Source: Hirudo medicinalis (taxonomy: Eukaryota; Annelida; Clitellata; Hirudinida; Hirudinidae). Taken from it: 60,009 nt of DNA. Under the pieces are notes generated by a model that did not search any database, was not told the origin of the DNA, and saw only the letters and a program-made list of their open reading frames with translations. Of the stretch, positions 50,482-60,009 are shown one piece after another. How positions within the stretch are numbered: position 1 is the stretch's first letter; each line of letters starts with the position of its first letter. The stretch covers positions 69,089 through 129,097 of the forward strand of contig MPNW01000353.1 in the NCBI GenBank assembly GCA_011800805.1, written 5' to 3'. Made by a program: the position numbers and the translations under genes.

Positions 50482-52023
50482 ATGTCAACAATTAGTGGGT
50501 CCAGTTCCTTGGAGCCAGGCGAACTTGAAGTCACACCAGAGTTGAACGATTCTCCCCACGCTGGAGTCTCGGAAAGAAGACGACAGGAGAGAAAACGAAA
50601 GAGAGAAGAAGTTCGTTTGGGACAACCTAGTCATCACCAAAAAAGCGAAATTACGGGATCGAAATCACCAGTACATTGCAGCAACAAGAGATTTAGGAAA
50701 TCTGAAGAGCGGATCATTGAAAAATCAAAGAAATCAACTCAAGAAAAGTCTATGACATCTGAGCCATCGATCATGAATGAACATTCTTTGGCAGATTGTT
50801 ATCACTTCGTACGTTCCAAGTTCGACGACGATGAGCAGGAATTCGAAAGAACTTTTGAGAGCCATGTCGTGGATTCTCCTCAAGGATCGATTCACGATTG
50901 TATGGATATAGAAGACTCTCAAAATCCACTTCTTGAGGAAGAACCGGTTGAATCATCTCAGAATTCCGAACATGACGAAGAGGAAGTAAAGACTCCCGCT
51001 TTGCCAGACTCACCGGCAACAGAAGAAAAGCCAAAGTTGCTTCCGTATTTTCCTGCCATTCAAGGTTGCAGGAGCGTGAACGAATTCCGTTGCCTGAACA
51101 AAATAAACGAAGGCACCTACGGTATTGTTTACAGGGCCGTTGACCTTAAGCAACGAAATATTGTCGCCATGAAAAGACTGAAGTTGGAAAAAGAGAAAGA
51201 CGGTTTTCCCATCACCTCACTGAGAGAGATCAAACTTCTCATGATGACCAGTCACCCAAACGTGGTTACCATCAAAGAAGTCGTAGTGGGTACGAGCCCC
51301 GATAAAGTCTACATGGTGATGGAGTACGTTGAACACGACCTGAAGACACTCATGGACTCGATGAAGGAAGCATTCACCATCGGTGAAGTGAAAACTTTGA
51401 TGATTCAGTTGCTGAGGGGAGTACAACATTTGCACGATAATTGGGTCATACACAGGGACCTCAAAACATCCAATCTGCTACTCAGTCACTCTGGAATATT
51501 GAAGATTGCAGATTTTGGTCTCGCCAGAGAGTATGGCTCGCCTCTGAAACCTTACACTCCGATTGTGGTGACATTGTGGTACAGGTGCCCGGAATTATTG
51601 CTTGGCGCGAAAATTTACAGTACGGCAGTTGACATGTGGTCGGTTGGGTGCATATTTGGTGAATTCCTGACGGGAAAACCCCTTTTCTCGGCGAAGACAG
51701 AAATTGATCAGCTAAAAAACATATTTAAAATTCTTGGCACTCCCAACGATGACATCTGGCCAGGAGTTGGTGAACTGCCCGTCATGAGCAAGAATGTTTT
51801 CGCGAAACAGCCTTACAACCAATTAAAAAAACGATTTGAAAAAAGCCTTTTTTCTGGAAAAGGATTTAATTTGATGAATGGTTTGCTGACTTATTGCCCG
51901 GAAAAAAGAATGACAGCAGAAACCGCTCTAAACCATGACTTCTTCGAGGAGACTCCTTTGCCCACACCACCATCTATGTTTCCCACTTGGCCGGCCAAGA
52001 GTGAAATTGTGAGAAAGAAATAA
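50482..52023 (+). CDS. cyclin-dependent kinase 11 / PITSLRE-type kinase, short intronless form
   Basis: Single exon of 513 residues. Residues 1-200 are charged and Ser-rich, with an Arg/Lys stretch (ERRRQERKRKREE, 31-43) and an acidic C-terminal part. The kinase domain spans about 203-488. It has the glycine loop EGTYGIVYRA (210-219), lysine K231 (VAMKRLK), the diagnostic PITSLRE at 243-249, the catalytic loop HRDLKTSN (324-331) and DFG (344-346). The activation segment leads to WYRCPELLLG, then DMWSVGCIFGE. The end TPPSMFPTWPAKSE matches CDK11. Known CDK11 binds cyclin L and phosphorylates splicing and transcription factors. Differences are CPE in place of APE (369-371), a much shorter N-terminus than the roughly 795 residues of human CDK11, and an end just after PAKSEIVRKK without the usual tail. 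Catalytic residues are intact. It could be the sole ortholog or a retrocopy. A poly-A signal AATAAA is near 52166. Confidence 0.93.
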   Translation: MSTISGSSSLEPGELEVTPELNDSPHAGVSERRRQERKRKREEVRLGQPSHHQKSEITGSKSPVHCSNKRFRKSEERIIEKSKKSTQEKSMTSEPSIMNEHSLADCYHFVRSKFDDDEQEFERTFESHVVDSPQGSIHDCMDIEDSQNPLLEEEPVESSQNSEHDEEEVKTPALPDSPATEEKPKLLPYFPAIQGCRSVNEFRCLNKINEGTYGIVYRAVDLKQRNIVAMKRLKLEKEKDGFPITSLREIKLLMMTSHPNVVTIKEVVVGTSPDKVYMVMEYVEHDLKTLMDSMKEAFTIGEVKTLMIQLLRGVQHLHDNWVIHRDLKTSNLLLSHSGILKIADFGLAREYGSPLKPYTPIVVTLWYRCPELLLGAKIYSTAVDMWSVGCIFGEFLTGKPLFSAKTEIDQLKNIFKILGTPNDDIWPGVGELPVMSKNVFAKQPYNQLKKRFEKSLFSGKGFNLMNGLLTYCPEKRMTAETALNHDFFEETPLPTPPSMFPTWPAKSEIVRKK

Positions 52024-54274
52024 CAAAAAGACAGAGCAAATGTTTAACTTCTAACATTTTTTATGCTATGGGAAAAAACAAGTCGAAAGTGTTTTTATGT
52101 GAACCAATTATTAACAAACAAAATTTACTTGCTATTGAATAATACATAAATAATTTTTGATTATTAATAAAATTGAAACAAGTAGGTATAAGTTTGTGTC
52201 CAAATTCTTTCGATTTATATCACAATTCATTTTACCTTTTCGTCCAATTATACGGATAATTAGAATTATGTTCTGAAGAAATCTTCAAAAACATATTTCT
52301 GGGTAAAGCGTAACGATAGGTTAGGTTAGACATTGATTGATATTGATAACACTCCTCAATAATCATTCCTTATTTCGAATTGCTAATACGGTATACATTC
52401 TTTGTTAAAAAACTTTCTCATGGATTTGTTGAGAATACTTATAATCCTGGTGTCAAATCAATTTGCTCCTGAAATGCAAGCCTGCCATTTTTATTTGGTA
52501 CATAAATAAGACTGACGGGAACTTGAGCTTTCGCTTAAACGTTGTTAGCGGGATGAAAATTTCTGTAATTTAAAAATGTAACACAATGTTAATTAGTTTA
52601 ATAACATGTACCCTTTTTAAAAGAATAATTGCTTGAAGAGATCTTTTTTCATATCATCCAGGCATTTTATACTAGAGCTTTCACACTTCACTGAATCGAG
52701 ATTATTAACTGCGCCATCCAATTTCATGGAAAATGTACCATTAGGGGCAGAGCCGCCGGACAGAAAATTCGGGCCATTATGCTTTGTCAATTTGGTAACG
52801 GAAAAGAAAAAAAAATGGTCTGGCTCAACAAATTGCCGGGCCTCCACCCCTCCCGGCGTCCTTAATTTAAGGGAGACTCGAGTGGAACGTACTTCATTTT
52901 TTGACTTTCCCCTAAAAATTTTATCTCGAACATGAATGAAAATATGGTGAATTTTATTACATATTATGAATCTTTATTATCTTGATTCTGACATTGTTAT
53001 GATCATCTAGTGAATTTTGCTGAATGCTATAATCTCATTATTTAATTCTACATTTGCACATTAATCATTATCATTAACATATTGACATAAATCATTAATT
53101 TTAAATATACTAATTAAAGGTATCGGTTCGTTCGGTACAATAACGGTGGTCCATTGAGTACAATCTTAAAAGTATGTGTATTTATCACTATTGTGACAAA
53201 ACTAGAAATGATACAACACTTATTTTTGTACCACTCTAAGCATAGATCCATGCACAACCACAATGTGTAAAATGTGTAAAAAGACACGTCTGACAGGATA
53301 TTTTCAGAATAACTAAAAATTGAAGGAATCACAGATTTGTTGTTGCGGATCTGACAAAACACTAATCATATATTTATAAGTTTTATTCACACAAACAGAG
53401 TCCACATAATAGACAACACTCGAAAGGAAATCACCTGAGCAAGAGTACAGTAAGACCAAGAATCAAATGAGACAAGGAAAGAGTCCGAAGGAAAAGAAAG
53501 CGTCACAAGTGAAGAGTCCCGAGGAAGAAGGAATGGGTGATGGTGATTAATTAAGGTCCATTTCATTACTAGATGATTAGGACGGGAGGGAGTACCTCCG
53601 CCTGGTTCCTTGTATAGAGTCTCGGAAAAGATGGCGGTAGCTCCTCATACAAAGGATTCACGGTACATAACTGGTCCTGCACGCCTAGGACGAGGTCCTT
53701 CTCCTGAAGCGTGGTGCGTATGATGGAATTTGGCCAAAGTTCTCCAGTGACCTCACGCATCTTTTTGCTGTGTGCGTGTGCTCCGACACGGTGAAAAACG
53801 GAAAAATCGGAATTACTGATTCGGAGCCTGTAGTTACATGCTATAATTTAAATGCGTAGAAGTATTGAAAGACAATCCGGAATTGTTTATAAGTAAAAAA
53901 AACGCCACTAAATATTTTTATGTCAATGGTTCATTCATTATATAGTCCATTCAGCCCGCTGTCTCCTACCATTCCACAGGAGACTTGAAAACGAGTGAAG
54001 AGATTTTTTAGTCAATTCATTGTCCTTGGAAGTATTTAGAAGTAACTTAGAAAATGGTTTAATTCTTAACGAAACAATTAAGTTGATAAGTTGGCACAAA
54101 ATGATGATTATTACCATAACTTCAGGGCAATAAAATAATAAAACTTTATTTCGGTTCGTATTTACGATCTTTTGGTTGAACCACATTATTAAGAATTTAT
54201 TGCGCACCATAAACAGTTTATACAATAGCATTATCTGCATAGCTGAGAAATCAATTAATTTCACGAGTGAAACC
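52024..54274. other. intergenic, no confident gene
   Basis: Mostly AT-rich. Around 52740-52870 a G/C-richer stretch (GGGGCAGAGCCGCCGG ... CCTCCCGGCGTCC) resembles a MITE end but I could not define boundaries. A minus-strand frame at 53569-53760 is listed separately. Nothing else is recognisable. Confidence 0.5.
53569..53760 (-). CDS. unassigned 63-residue open frame
   Basis: ATG at 53760 opens MREVTGELWPNSIIRTTLQE, continuing through NPLYEELPPSFPRLYTRNQ to a stop. It has balanced composition, Pro- and Leu-rich, with local GC above the surroundings (about 53570-53800). No signal peptide, cysteine pattern or known domain. It could be a single exon of a gene or a repeat-derived frame. Confidence 0.25.
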   Translation of the reverse strand: MREVTGELWPNSIIRTTLQEKDLVLGVQDQLCTVNPLYEELPPSFPRLYTRNQAEVLPPVLII

Positions 54275-54913
54275 ATGGAAGGTACGAGGGCCACGTGTTG
54301 CGCTAGGGACTGTTCCACTATTCTGACAGATTCTCCGCCGAATTGCTACCAATTCCCCGAAGAACACGACCTTGTTCGCGAGATCCTTGTAGTAATAGAA
54401 AGGCACGATCTTATTTCTCTTCCAATTGAAGAGCTGCGAAATAATTACTTGGTCTGCATGGCTCACTTTAAAGTGGTCGGCGAGGAACCAGTAGAGCCTG
54501 AAAGGGTTGTGAACCATGGTTCTATGCAGGCTTCGAACTACCAGTACCAAGATCGTCAAGGTGAAAGGCAGAATGAGGTTGTTAACAGGCAGTCTTACCA
54601 CCAGAAGGAGGCACAATCACATAGTCGCCAAAAAGCAGATCGAAGTGGAACATCGGAGAGGCACCATAATCGCGATTCACCTTATCCCCACTCCGGGGGA
54701 CCTCCGAACAAGGACAACGTAGTTCAAGAGTGTAAATCTTGCTATAAAATATTGGTAGGTTGTGAAAACTTCAAACGTCACATGCTAAAGTATCACAAGA
54801 ATTGTTTCTGTACTAGATGTGACACACCCTTCAAGAGTGGGTATTACTTAAAAACGCATCAAAAACACCATTGCTCGCAAAGGCGCAAGTACGCTTCCGT
54901 AAACCCCATATAA
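54275..54913 (+). CDS. THAP-like and C2H2 zinc-finger protein, intronless
   Basis: 212 residues from ATG 54275; upstream in-frame codons contain no ATG. The N-terminus has a C2CH pattern like a THAP domain: C9-x3-C13, an FP pair at 27-28, then C61-x2-H64-F65, with about 47 residues between the halves. The conserved Trp of THAP domains is missing, so this is a divergent or degenerate THAP. The middle (about 70-145) is polar, rich in Gln, Arg and Ser. The C-terminus has two C2H2 fingers: C153-x2-C156-x12-H169-x4-H174 and C179-x2-C182-x12-H195-x3-H199. DNA binding is likely. THAP domains are shared with P-element transposases, so a domesticated origin is possible but unproven. Lack of introns also fits a transposon- or retrocopy-derived gene. 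Confidence 0.65.
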   Translation: MEGTRATCCARDCSTILTDSPPNCYQFPEEHDLVREILVVIERHDLISLPIEELRNNYLVCMAHFKVVGEEPVEPERVVNHGSMQASNYQYQDRQGERQNEVVNRQSYHQKEAQSHSRQKADRSGTSERHHNRDSPYPHSGGPPNKDNVVQECKSCYKILVGCENFKRHMLKYHKNCFCTRCDTPFKSGYYLKTHQKHHCSQRRKYASVNPI

Positions 54914-55559
54914 AATACATAAACAACAATTTGGTAACTTTAATATGAGTTTGGAGCTCGTTCGGTAAAATTTATTTGAGTACAAATTTTAATAAACATA
55001 AATTTTCAAAAGCAAAAAAATGTTGATTTTCGAATGTACATGTTGACTTAATGAGTGTGACGTGATTTGCCCAAAGCGCCTTTCACTACACAAATTCGAA
55101 TTTGTAGATTAAGAGATACTTGAACGAACAACAGAAATCTTTATTCGATAAGAAAAATCAATAATAATACTATATATATATATACCTCCCACCTTTCGAA
55201 GAATGATGGTCGGGTTACATCTCCCCGAACATAATTCCCAAAATGATCAGGCATAAAATATGCGCGAGAATAAAGTATGAAACCATACAATTTAAAGTCA
55301 CGACGATCACTAAAGTTCTCCGATTCCATCCATGTCCTGGAGAATAGCACTCCACTTTTCCAACCGGGAAGATAATGATTGGCTTATCTTCGACATGGAG
55401 GTCGGTTGTCGACGTAGTTCATTGTTCAATCTGTCTATGGCTTCACATTCCTGCAATTGAACTCCAACAATTTTTTGTTATTACGGACATGGCTGCATGA
55501 TTCGTCGAAGTCTACCACATCTGAATGTGCGGTTAGTTTATCGACATCGTGCCTGAGCC
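54914..55559. other. intergenic with a TA microsatellite
   Basis: AT-rich sequence with a (TA)n run near 55171-55183. The minus-strand gag-pol-like similarity begins at about 55560. No gene was recognised. Confidence 0.45.
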
Positions 55560-57321
55560 ATGCCAACGGTTAAGTAACTCTCCTACAGAAGTCCCTCTGC
55601 TCGAGCTACATGAATTATGTCATTACGAGCATATCGCTGTGGTTCTACATGAGGATGCTGGGTAGAATATTCACCAGCGAGCTCTAAACCAGTTCGCAGC
55701 TCTTTTAAGTATACGTGGGTAGTTCTTCCGACAGAAAGGAGGGGTTCAACGATCTCACTCCAAGCTTCCTTAAGAATGCAGAGAGAACCTCAAGGAATAC
55801 CTCCGAAATCGAGAGTATATGGGCTTACGTGAGTGACAGTTTTCTCACGTAAACTCCATAAATCTAACGGTAAAAGTTTGTGCCACCGTTTAGGGTGATC
55901 GGAAGCAAATTTCATCAACATCTGTTCGATGGATTTGTTGCACCTTCCACCAAACCTGACGCTTCAGAGTGTATGGACATAGGGGGAGTAACCTAAATGT
56001 TTACGAAATTCATCTCTAAGTTGGTAAGTAAAATAAGTGTCTCTGTCACTACTAATAATGTTAGGAATCGAAAAGGTCATTAAAGATTGAAGCAAGGTTT
56101 CACAGACATTCTCAGCTGTCATAGATTTCAACGGATAAGCGACCAACCAACGGGAAAACTTATCAAAAATAACCAGAGCATGGTTATGCAGTGGTTTCAC
56201 TTACCGGGATTAAAGGCCCAATACAATCTATCCTGACATGAGAAAAGGGGTGCTCGTTCCCCAGAGGTATGGGTTGAATTAGCATCTGTTCTTTGGTTAT
56301 AAATGTGGCTCTCTTTTGACAGATGTCACTAGAGTCAACATAAGATTTCACTAGGGATTCCATATTAGGAAACCAAAAGTTAAGCTTAATCCTCTGACAA
56401 GTTGATTTAGTGGCTGAGAGGTCAGCAAATCATCCTCAGCAACATATTTATGTTTGTTCAACAAAGGATCCTCGACTCTACACATGTTAACATTCAAGGT
56501 AACACTACTGTTATGGCCACGTTCTGAGACTGAGGAAGGCGATGATCACTCCCCCTCGAGTCATGAAAGTAGGGTTTTCCCGATGAGGAAGCTACCGGTC
56601 CAGAAGGTTTTTGAACCTCCGGATACTTACTCGAAAAGTGACTTGGGCGACCACAACGGTAACAGTTAACTCGATAGTTGAGACTGGAACTATAATCAAC
56701 GAGACCGCTGATTGGTCTTTACAAGTTTACTGCAACTTGAGAAGGATTACCGAGAGGTGCTTCATAACTTGGTCTAAATCGATTCTTAATTATCGATAGA
56801 TGATTATAATTCTTATGAAGAATGCTAAAGTTGTCAGCAATTCGGCTATTCTGCGGTGGCATTTGTCGGCTTCTAAATCTTTATCGATTACGTAGTTTAA
56901 GCATTCGCGAGGAAGTGTCTGCTTGAGTCTGTAGGCGCAAAGGATGTCTATTATTCTATCGTAGTTTCTGTTCGCTTGACGACTCTCGAAATAATACGTG
57001 CAGAGATTACGCAATCTAGGTCCTCAATGCAACCATCTTAAGCAAGATCTCGCACCGGTCGCTAAAGTTAAGTTGATACCGGTCGCATTCTTCTTCGAAC
57101 AATTGGAAGAAAGCGCGGATTTAAAGGTTACTATCGGGGAAGGGAATTATATTTTCCCTAATATTATTAAGATCATTTCTGACCTCACGAGCACGAAGCT
57201 CGATTTGATTCCTTCTGCGCCCCTCTCGCTCTTCCTGCCGAATGCTATCTTCTCGTTCTTCCTGTCGAAGGCGCTCCTCGGCCCCTTGACATTTATGAAT
57301 TTTTAGATCTTCTTTAGACAT
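55560..57321 (-). mobile_element. degenerate gypsy-like LTR retrotransposon with internal deletion
   Basis: Read on the minus strand from 57321, a gag-like frame opens MSKEDLKIHKCQGAEERL with a charged coiled region (RQEEREDSIRQEEREGRRRN). It passes through SRQANRNYDRIIDILCAYRL to a zinc-knuckle remnant, CYRCGRPSHFSSKY (last Cys replaced by Tyr), near 56635-56670. From about 56400 down, integrase similarity appears: FWFPNMESLVKSYVDSSDIC, PFSHVRIDCIGPLIP, then ALVIFDKFSRWLVAYPLK and IPNIISSDRD, with the first zinc-binding Cys replaced by Ser. Protease, reverse transcriptase and RNase H are absent between the knuckle and the integrase. Frameshifts and stops continue through 55560-55950. Terminal repeats were not identified. 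The element is dead. Confidence 0.75.
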
Positions 57322-57349
57322 TTTTTTCCTTTGACTTGTTTTCTGTACC

Positions 57350-59199
57350 CAGCGGCGTAGCAAGGGGGGGCAGGAGTGCATGTTCCAAGGGGCAGCATTT
57401 TGAAGTGGTACGTAAAAAATAAAAAAGTAGAAAAAACGGCCGCCGCCCCCCAGAGTTTCTGCTGCCACACTTAGACCTTTCGAAATGTTTCCATTGAAGA
57501 GTTAGATTTCAATTTAACATTTGGTATAGCGCATCGATTGATGTACAACATATGCGAGCCACACATCAAAAGAGAATCTCCTTGCCAGGCCCTCATCAAG
57601 TCACGCCTGTTCCTCAGATCGTCCAGTGATTTCTTTTGATCGGAAGTGTATATAGGGAACTATTCCGAGATCATAGCATGTTGTTCGTGCGTTCTGTTTT
57701 CATCAACTTGCTGGTATTACGTTCATTCGTGACTGTTATTGTTATATTGAAAATATTTTTAAGAGTAAATTCTTGGATTCGCAAGCATCTCGGTGAGTTT
57801 GATTAGTATAAGCTTTATTTATTTCGATATTTATTTGTTTTATGACAACGCTACTGTTATGGCAGGCCACCGATCGGGTGTTCAGAAGCGCATCTCTGAA
57901 ATCAACCCAAAAGCTCTATTTGTGCCATGCACAAACCATTCCCTGAATCTGGCTTGCTGATTCTGTGACGGTTCACTCCGTTACATTTTTTGGCACACTG
58001 GACAGGTTATTCAAAGTACTTTTCTGTATCTACACATAGCTGGGACGTCTTGATTCAGGTTACTGGTCTAACTATCAAGCGGATTGTTTAAACTAGAAGG
58101 AATAGTCGAGCAGACGCTGTAAATGTTGTGAAGAAATTATCTGAAGTCGTCACTGCCCTGGAGCAGCTCACGGAATAAGGAGAAATTGCAGCCACAAGAT
58201 CAGATGCATCTTTAATTCTCGACTCGGTACTGTCGTTTTCGTTTCTTAATATTTCTGAGCCTTTGGAAATCTGTTCTCCCAGAAGTCAATGATGCCCAGA
58301 AGTATCTTTAAGCAAAAGGGCTGGATCTATAACAAAGTTCTGTCAAGCTAACAACCTTCTTCATAATAGAGAAATGATTGTGGACCTTGCAATGGACGAA
58401 TCCAAAAAACTCTGTTCTGAAATGGGGATAAGCATGGAGCGTCGAATCCGTAAAAAGAAACGAATGGATGGTGAAGGATTGACTGATGCATCGCTGGGAT
58501 TTGATGCTGAATTGAGACGGGAAATGCTGTGTGTCATAGACAGGTTGGCTGAGGAAATATCTGGCAGATTTCAGCAAGTTCATGATCTTGCAAATAAATG
58601 CGCCTTTCTTACATCGTCAAATCTGCTTGATCATAATTATGATTGTTATCATTGTTAATTATGATTATCAGCGAAGTTGATAAAGATATAGAGAAAGAGG
58701 AAGAGACGAAAGGAGATTTCAATATTTTGTGGAAGCTTCAGGAAACAATAAAATTGATGGACTTTTAGAACTTTTGAGCTTCTTACAGAGATACCACCTT
58801 GGGGATTCCGCCCCTAATATTGTGATCTTGCTGCGCATCTTCTTTACCCGGGCTATTAGTGCTACCAGCTGTGAGCACTCTTTCTCCAAACTTAAGTTAA
58901 TAAAAAATCTATCTTCGATCATCGATTAGCCAGACAACGCTTACAGACTTGGCAGTCCTCTCCATAGAGAGGGAACTTGCCGATGGACTGAATTTTGAAA
59001 CTGTTATAAAAAAAAAAAAACTTGGCTGAAAGGAAAGCGCGGAAAGTTTGTTGTAAATTTTTAACCGATTTGATTGCGGTTCCATGAAAATAAATTTTTG
59101 AGAGCTTTTCGAAATTTTGAAGGTTTATTAATGGCCAGGGAGGAGGCGGCGGAAAAACGTACGACTGCCCGGGCGGCAAGAACAGTTGCTACGCCACTG
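57350..59199 (+). mobile_element. hAT-family transposon remnant with both ends and 8-bp target duplication
   Basis: The left end reads CAGCGGCGTAGCAAGG. The reverse complement of the right end reads CAGTGGCGTAGCAACTG, so 13 of the first 14 bases pair. The flanking 8-mers are TCTGTACC (57342-57349) and TCTGATCC (59200-59207), six of eight identical. Inside, broken plus-strand frames read SGVQKRISEINPKALFVPCT followed by NHSLNL (about 57876-57955), VTFFGTLDRLF (57977 on), MIVDLAMDESKKLCSEMGI (58374 on) and the hAT dimerisation block AISATSCEHSFSKLKLIKN (58850-58910). These match the DUF4371/ZMYM1-like hAT transposases. Stops and frameshifts break the ORF. It sits directly upstream of the gag start of the retrotransposon at 55560-57321. 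Confidence 0.88.
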
Positions 59200-59207
59200 T
59201 CTGATCC

Positions 59208-60009
59208 ACATTCACAAACGGGCGCATTACTCATGTGCAGGAGTGATGAAGTACATAAAAATCCTAACTTTGTATAGACTGAGATATTTAATTTGTTTGT
59301 TTAATTTTTCCATTTAATTTGATGCATTTTAGTCTAATTTTTGTGGTCTTCACCACTTAAAAGCACTTGTATTTTAAGACGTACCCAATTTTGACCCATG
59401 ATTGGGGCAAAATGGGAAATTTATGACATTTTTAAAACCATAATTAAAGTTATTTAAATAACAATCTATAGGACTTTTTACTGACATTTTGTTCTTCGCA
59501 CACCAAAGTGTTGTTTTCATGCAAATATGTAAACATTGTGAATGAAATTGTGAGTGTACTAAAGGATCTCCCTCAAGTACCCCATTTAACCCCACTTCCC
59601 CTGTATTATGTATTATGTATTCAATTGTTCAAAAATTGGCAAATAATGGCAATCTTCGCAATCATTCTCCATTAGGGTTTGGTCTTTTTGTAAAATAATT
59701 GATTTCCTGTATCATAAATCGATGAACTTATACTCATAAATAACAAAAAAGAATTTAATTTTGTTTAGTTTTTTTATTTAAGTCACCTCAAAACGAAATT
59801 TGTAAAATCGTATAAAGAAACTGTTAACCTTAACGAAGAAATTAAGAAAACACTACACCTAAAAACTGTTCGTTGTATTTTATATTTATTTATTTATTTT
59901 ATTTCAACCAAAAAGAGGGTCACACGTGACCGCTAACACAAATTGGAGTCAGTCAATGCAAAGATGAAGAGTGCATAGAAATTTTAATAATTTGAAGTCA
60001 TTAAATTGT
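59208..60009. other. right edge, no gene recognised; possible repeat end at 59880-60009
   Basis: AT-rich sequence. At 59885-59960 a TTTATTTATTTATTTTATTT run followed by GACCGCTAACACAAATTGGA resembles 28766-28800 (ATTTATTTATCGGAGACCACTAACACAAG), so this may be the 3' end of a minus-strand LINE that continues beyond the window. Confidence 0.35.

Noticed and set aside
52740..52870. GC-richer block resembling a MITE or hAT end
   Set aside because: I could not find a matching inverted end or target duplication, so no element was called.
54251..54616. Minus-strand frame of 121 codons opposite the zinc-finger gene
   Set aside because: The opposite strand has a clear zinc-ligand pattern; this frame has none.
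1..60009. CRISPR arrays, tRNA or rRNA genes, bacterial operons
   Set aside because: No spaced direct repeats, cloverleaf or rRNA-like sequence was seen by eye, and the window is clearly eukaryotic. A tRNAscan or Infernal run would be decisive for small RNA genes.

Overview
This is a eukaryotic, AT-rich invertebrate nuclear window. Its protein genes are split by short introns and separated by decayed transposons. The organism is most likely an annelid, and probably a leech. The main reason is a cluster of small secreted proteins with the ten-cysteine antistasin domain that closely resembles the leech inhibitor hirustasin. That placement is an inference from family resemblance. The assembly has two long N gaps (28996-29241 and 45622-46024). 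It also has two single-N joins flanked by perfect duplicates, which look like unmerged contig overlaps.

Layout, left to right. Positions 886-10056 (minus) hold a multi-exon MMS19 gene, with a 40-bp minisatellite in one intron. About 4 kb with no recognisable gene follows. Positions 14221-16262 (plus) hold a complete five-exon TNF-superfamily ligand of the EDA/Eiger type with two RKKR basic sites. Positions 16667-18149 (minus) hold a four-exon rhodanese-domain gene that has lost the catalytic cysteine. Positions 20454-35452 hold a cluster of antistasin/hirustasin-like inhibitors: one apparently decayed copy (plus), three intact copies (minus) and one intact copy (plus). A foldback element, LINE fragments and a pogo-like end lie among them. 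Positions 35.8-37.8 kb hold MULE and Tc1 transposase remnants and a short hAT-type MITE. Positions 38770-46684 (plus) hold importin-9. Three intronless genes then follow on the plus strand: PRPF3 (47620), a short CDK11/PITSLRE kinase (50482) and a THAP-like plus C2H2 zinc-finger protein (54275). The right end holds a broken gypsy-like retrotransposon and, next to it, a broken hAT transposon with recognisable ends and target-site duplication.

How the genes relate. MMS19 (Fe-S protein maturation), importin-9 (nuclear import), PRPF3 (U4/U6 snRNP) and CDK11 (splicing and transcription kinase) are conserved housekeeping genes with no evident operon relation. The accessory part is the inhibitor cluster. 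Four intact paralogs share a signal peptide, the same four-exon plan, the same intron phases and an exactly 46-nt exon 3. They differ at the predicted reactive-site residue (Met, Arg, Arg, Lys) and in the length of exon 2 (8 to 38 nt). I see no new multi-gene system. The most interesting content is this diversified inhibitor array, the cysteine-less rhodanese and the run of intronless genes.
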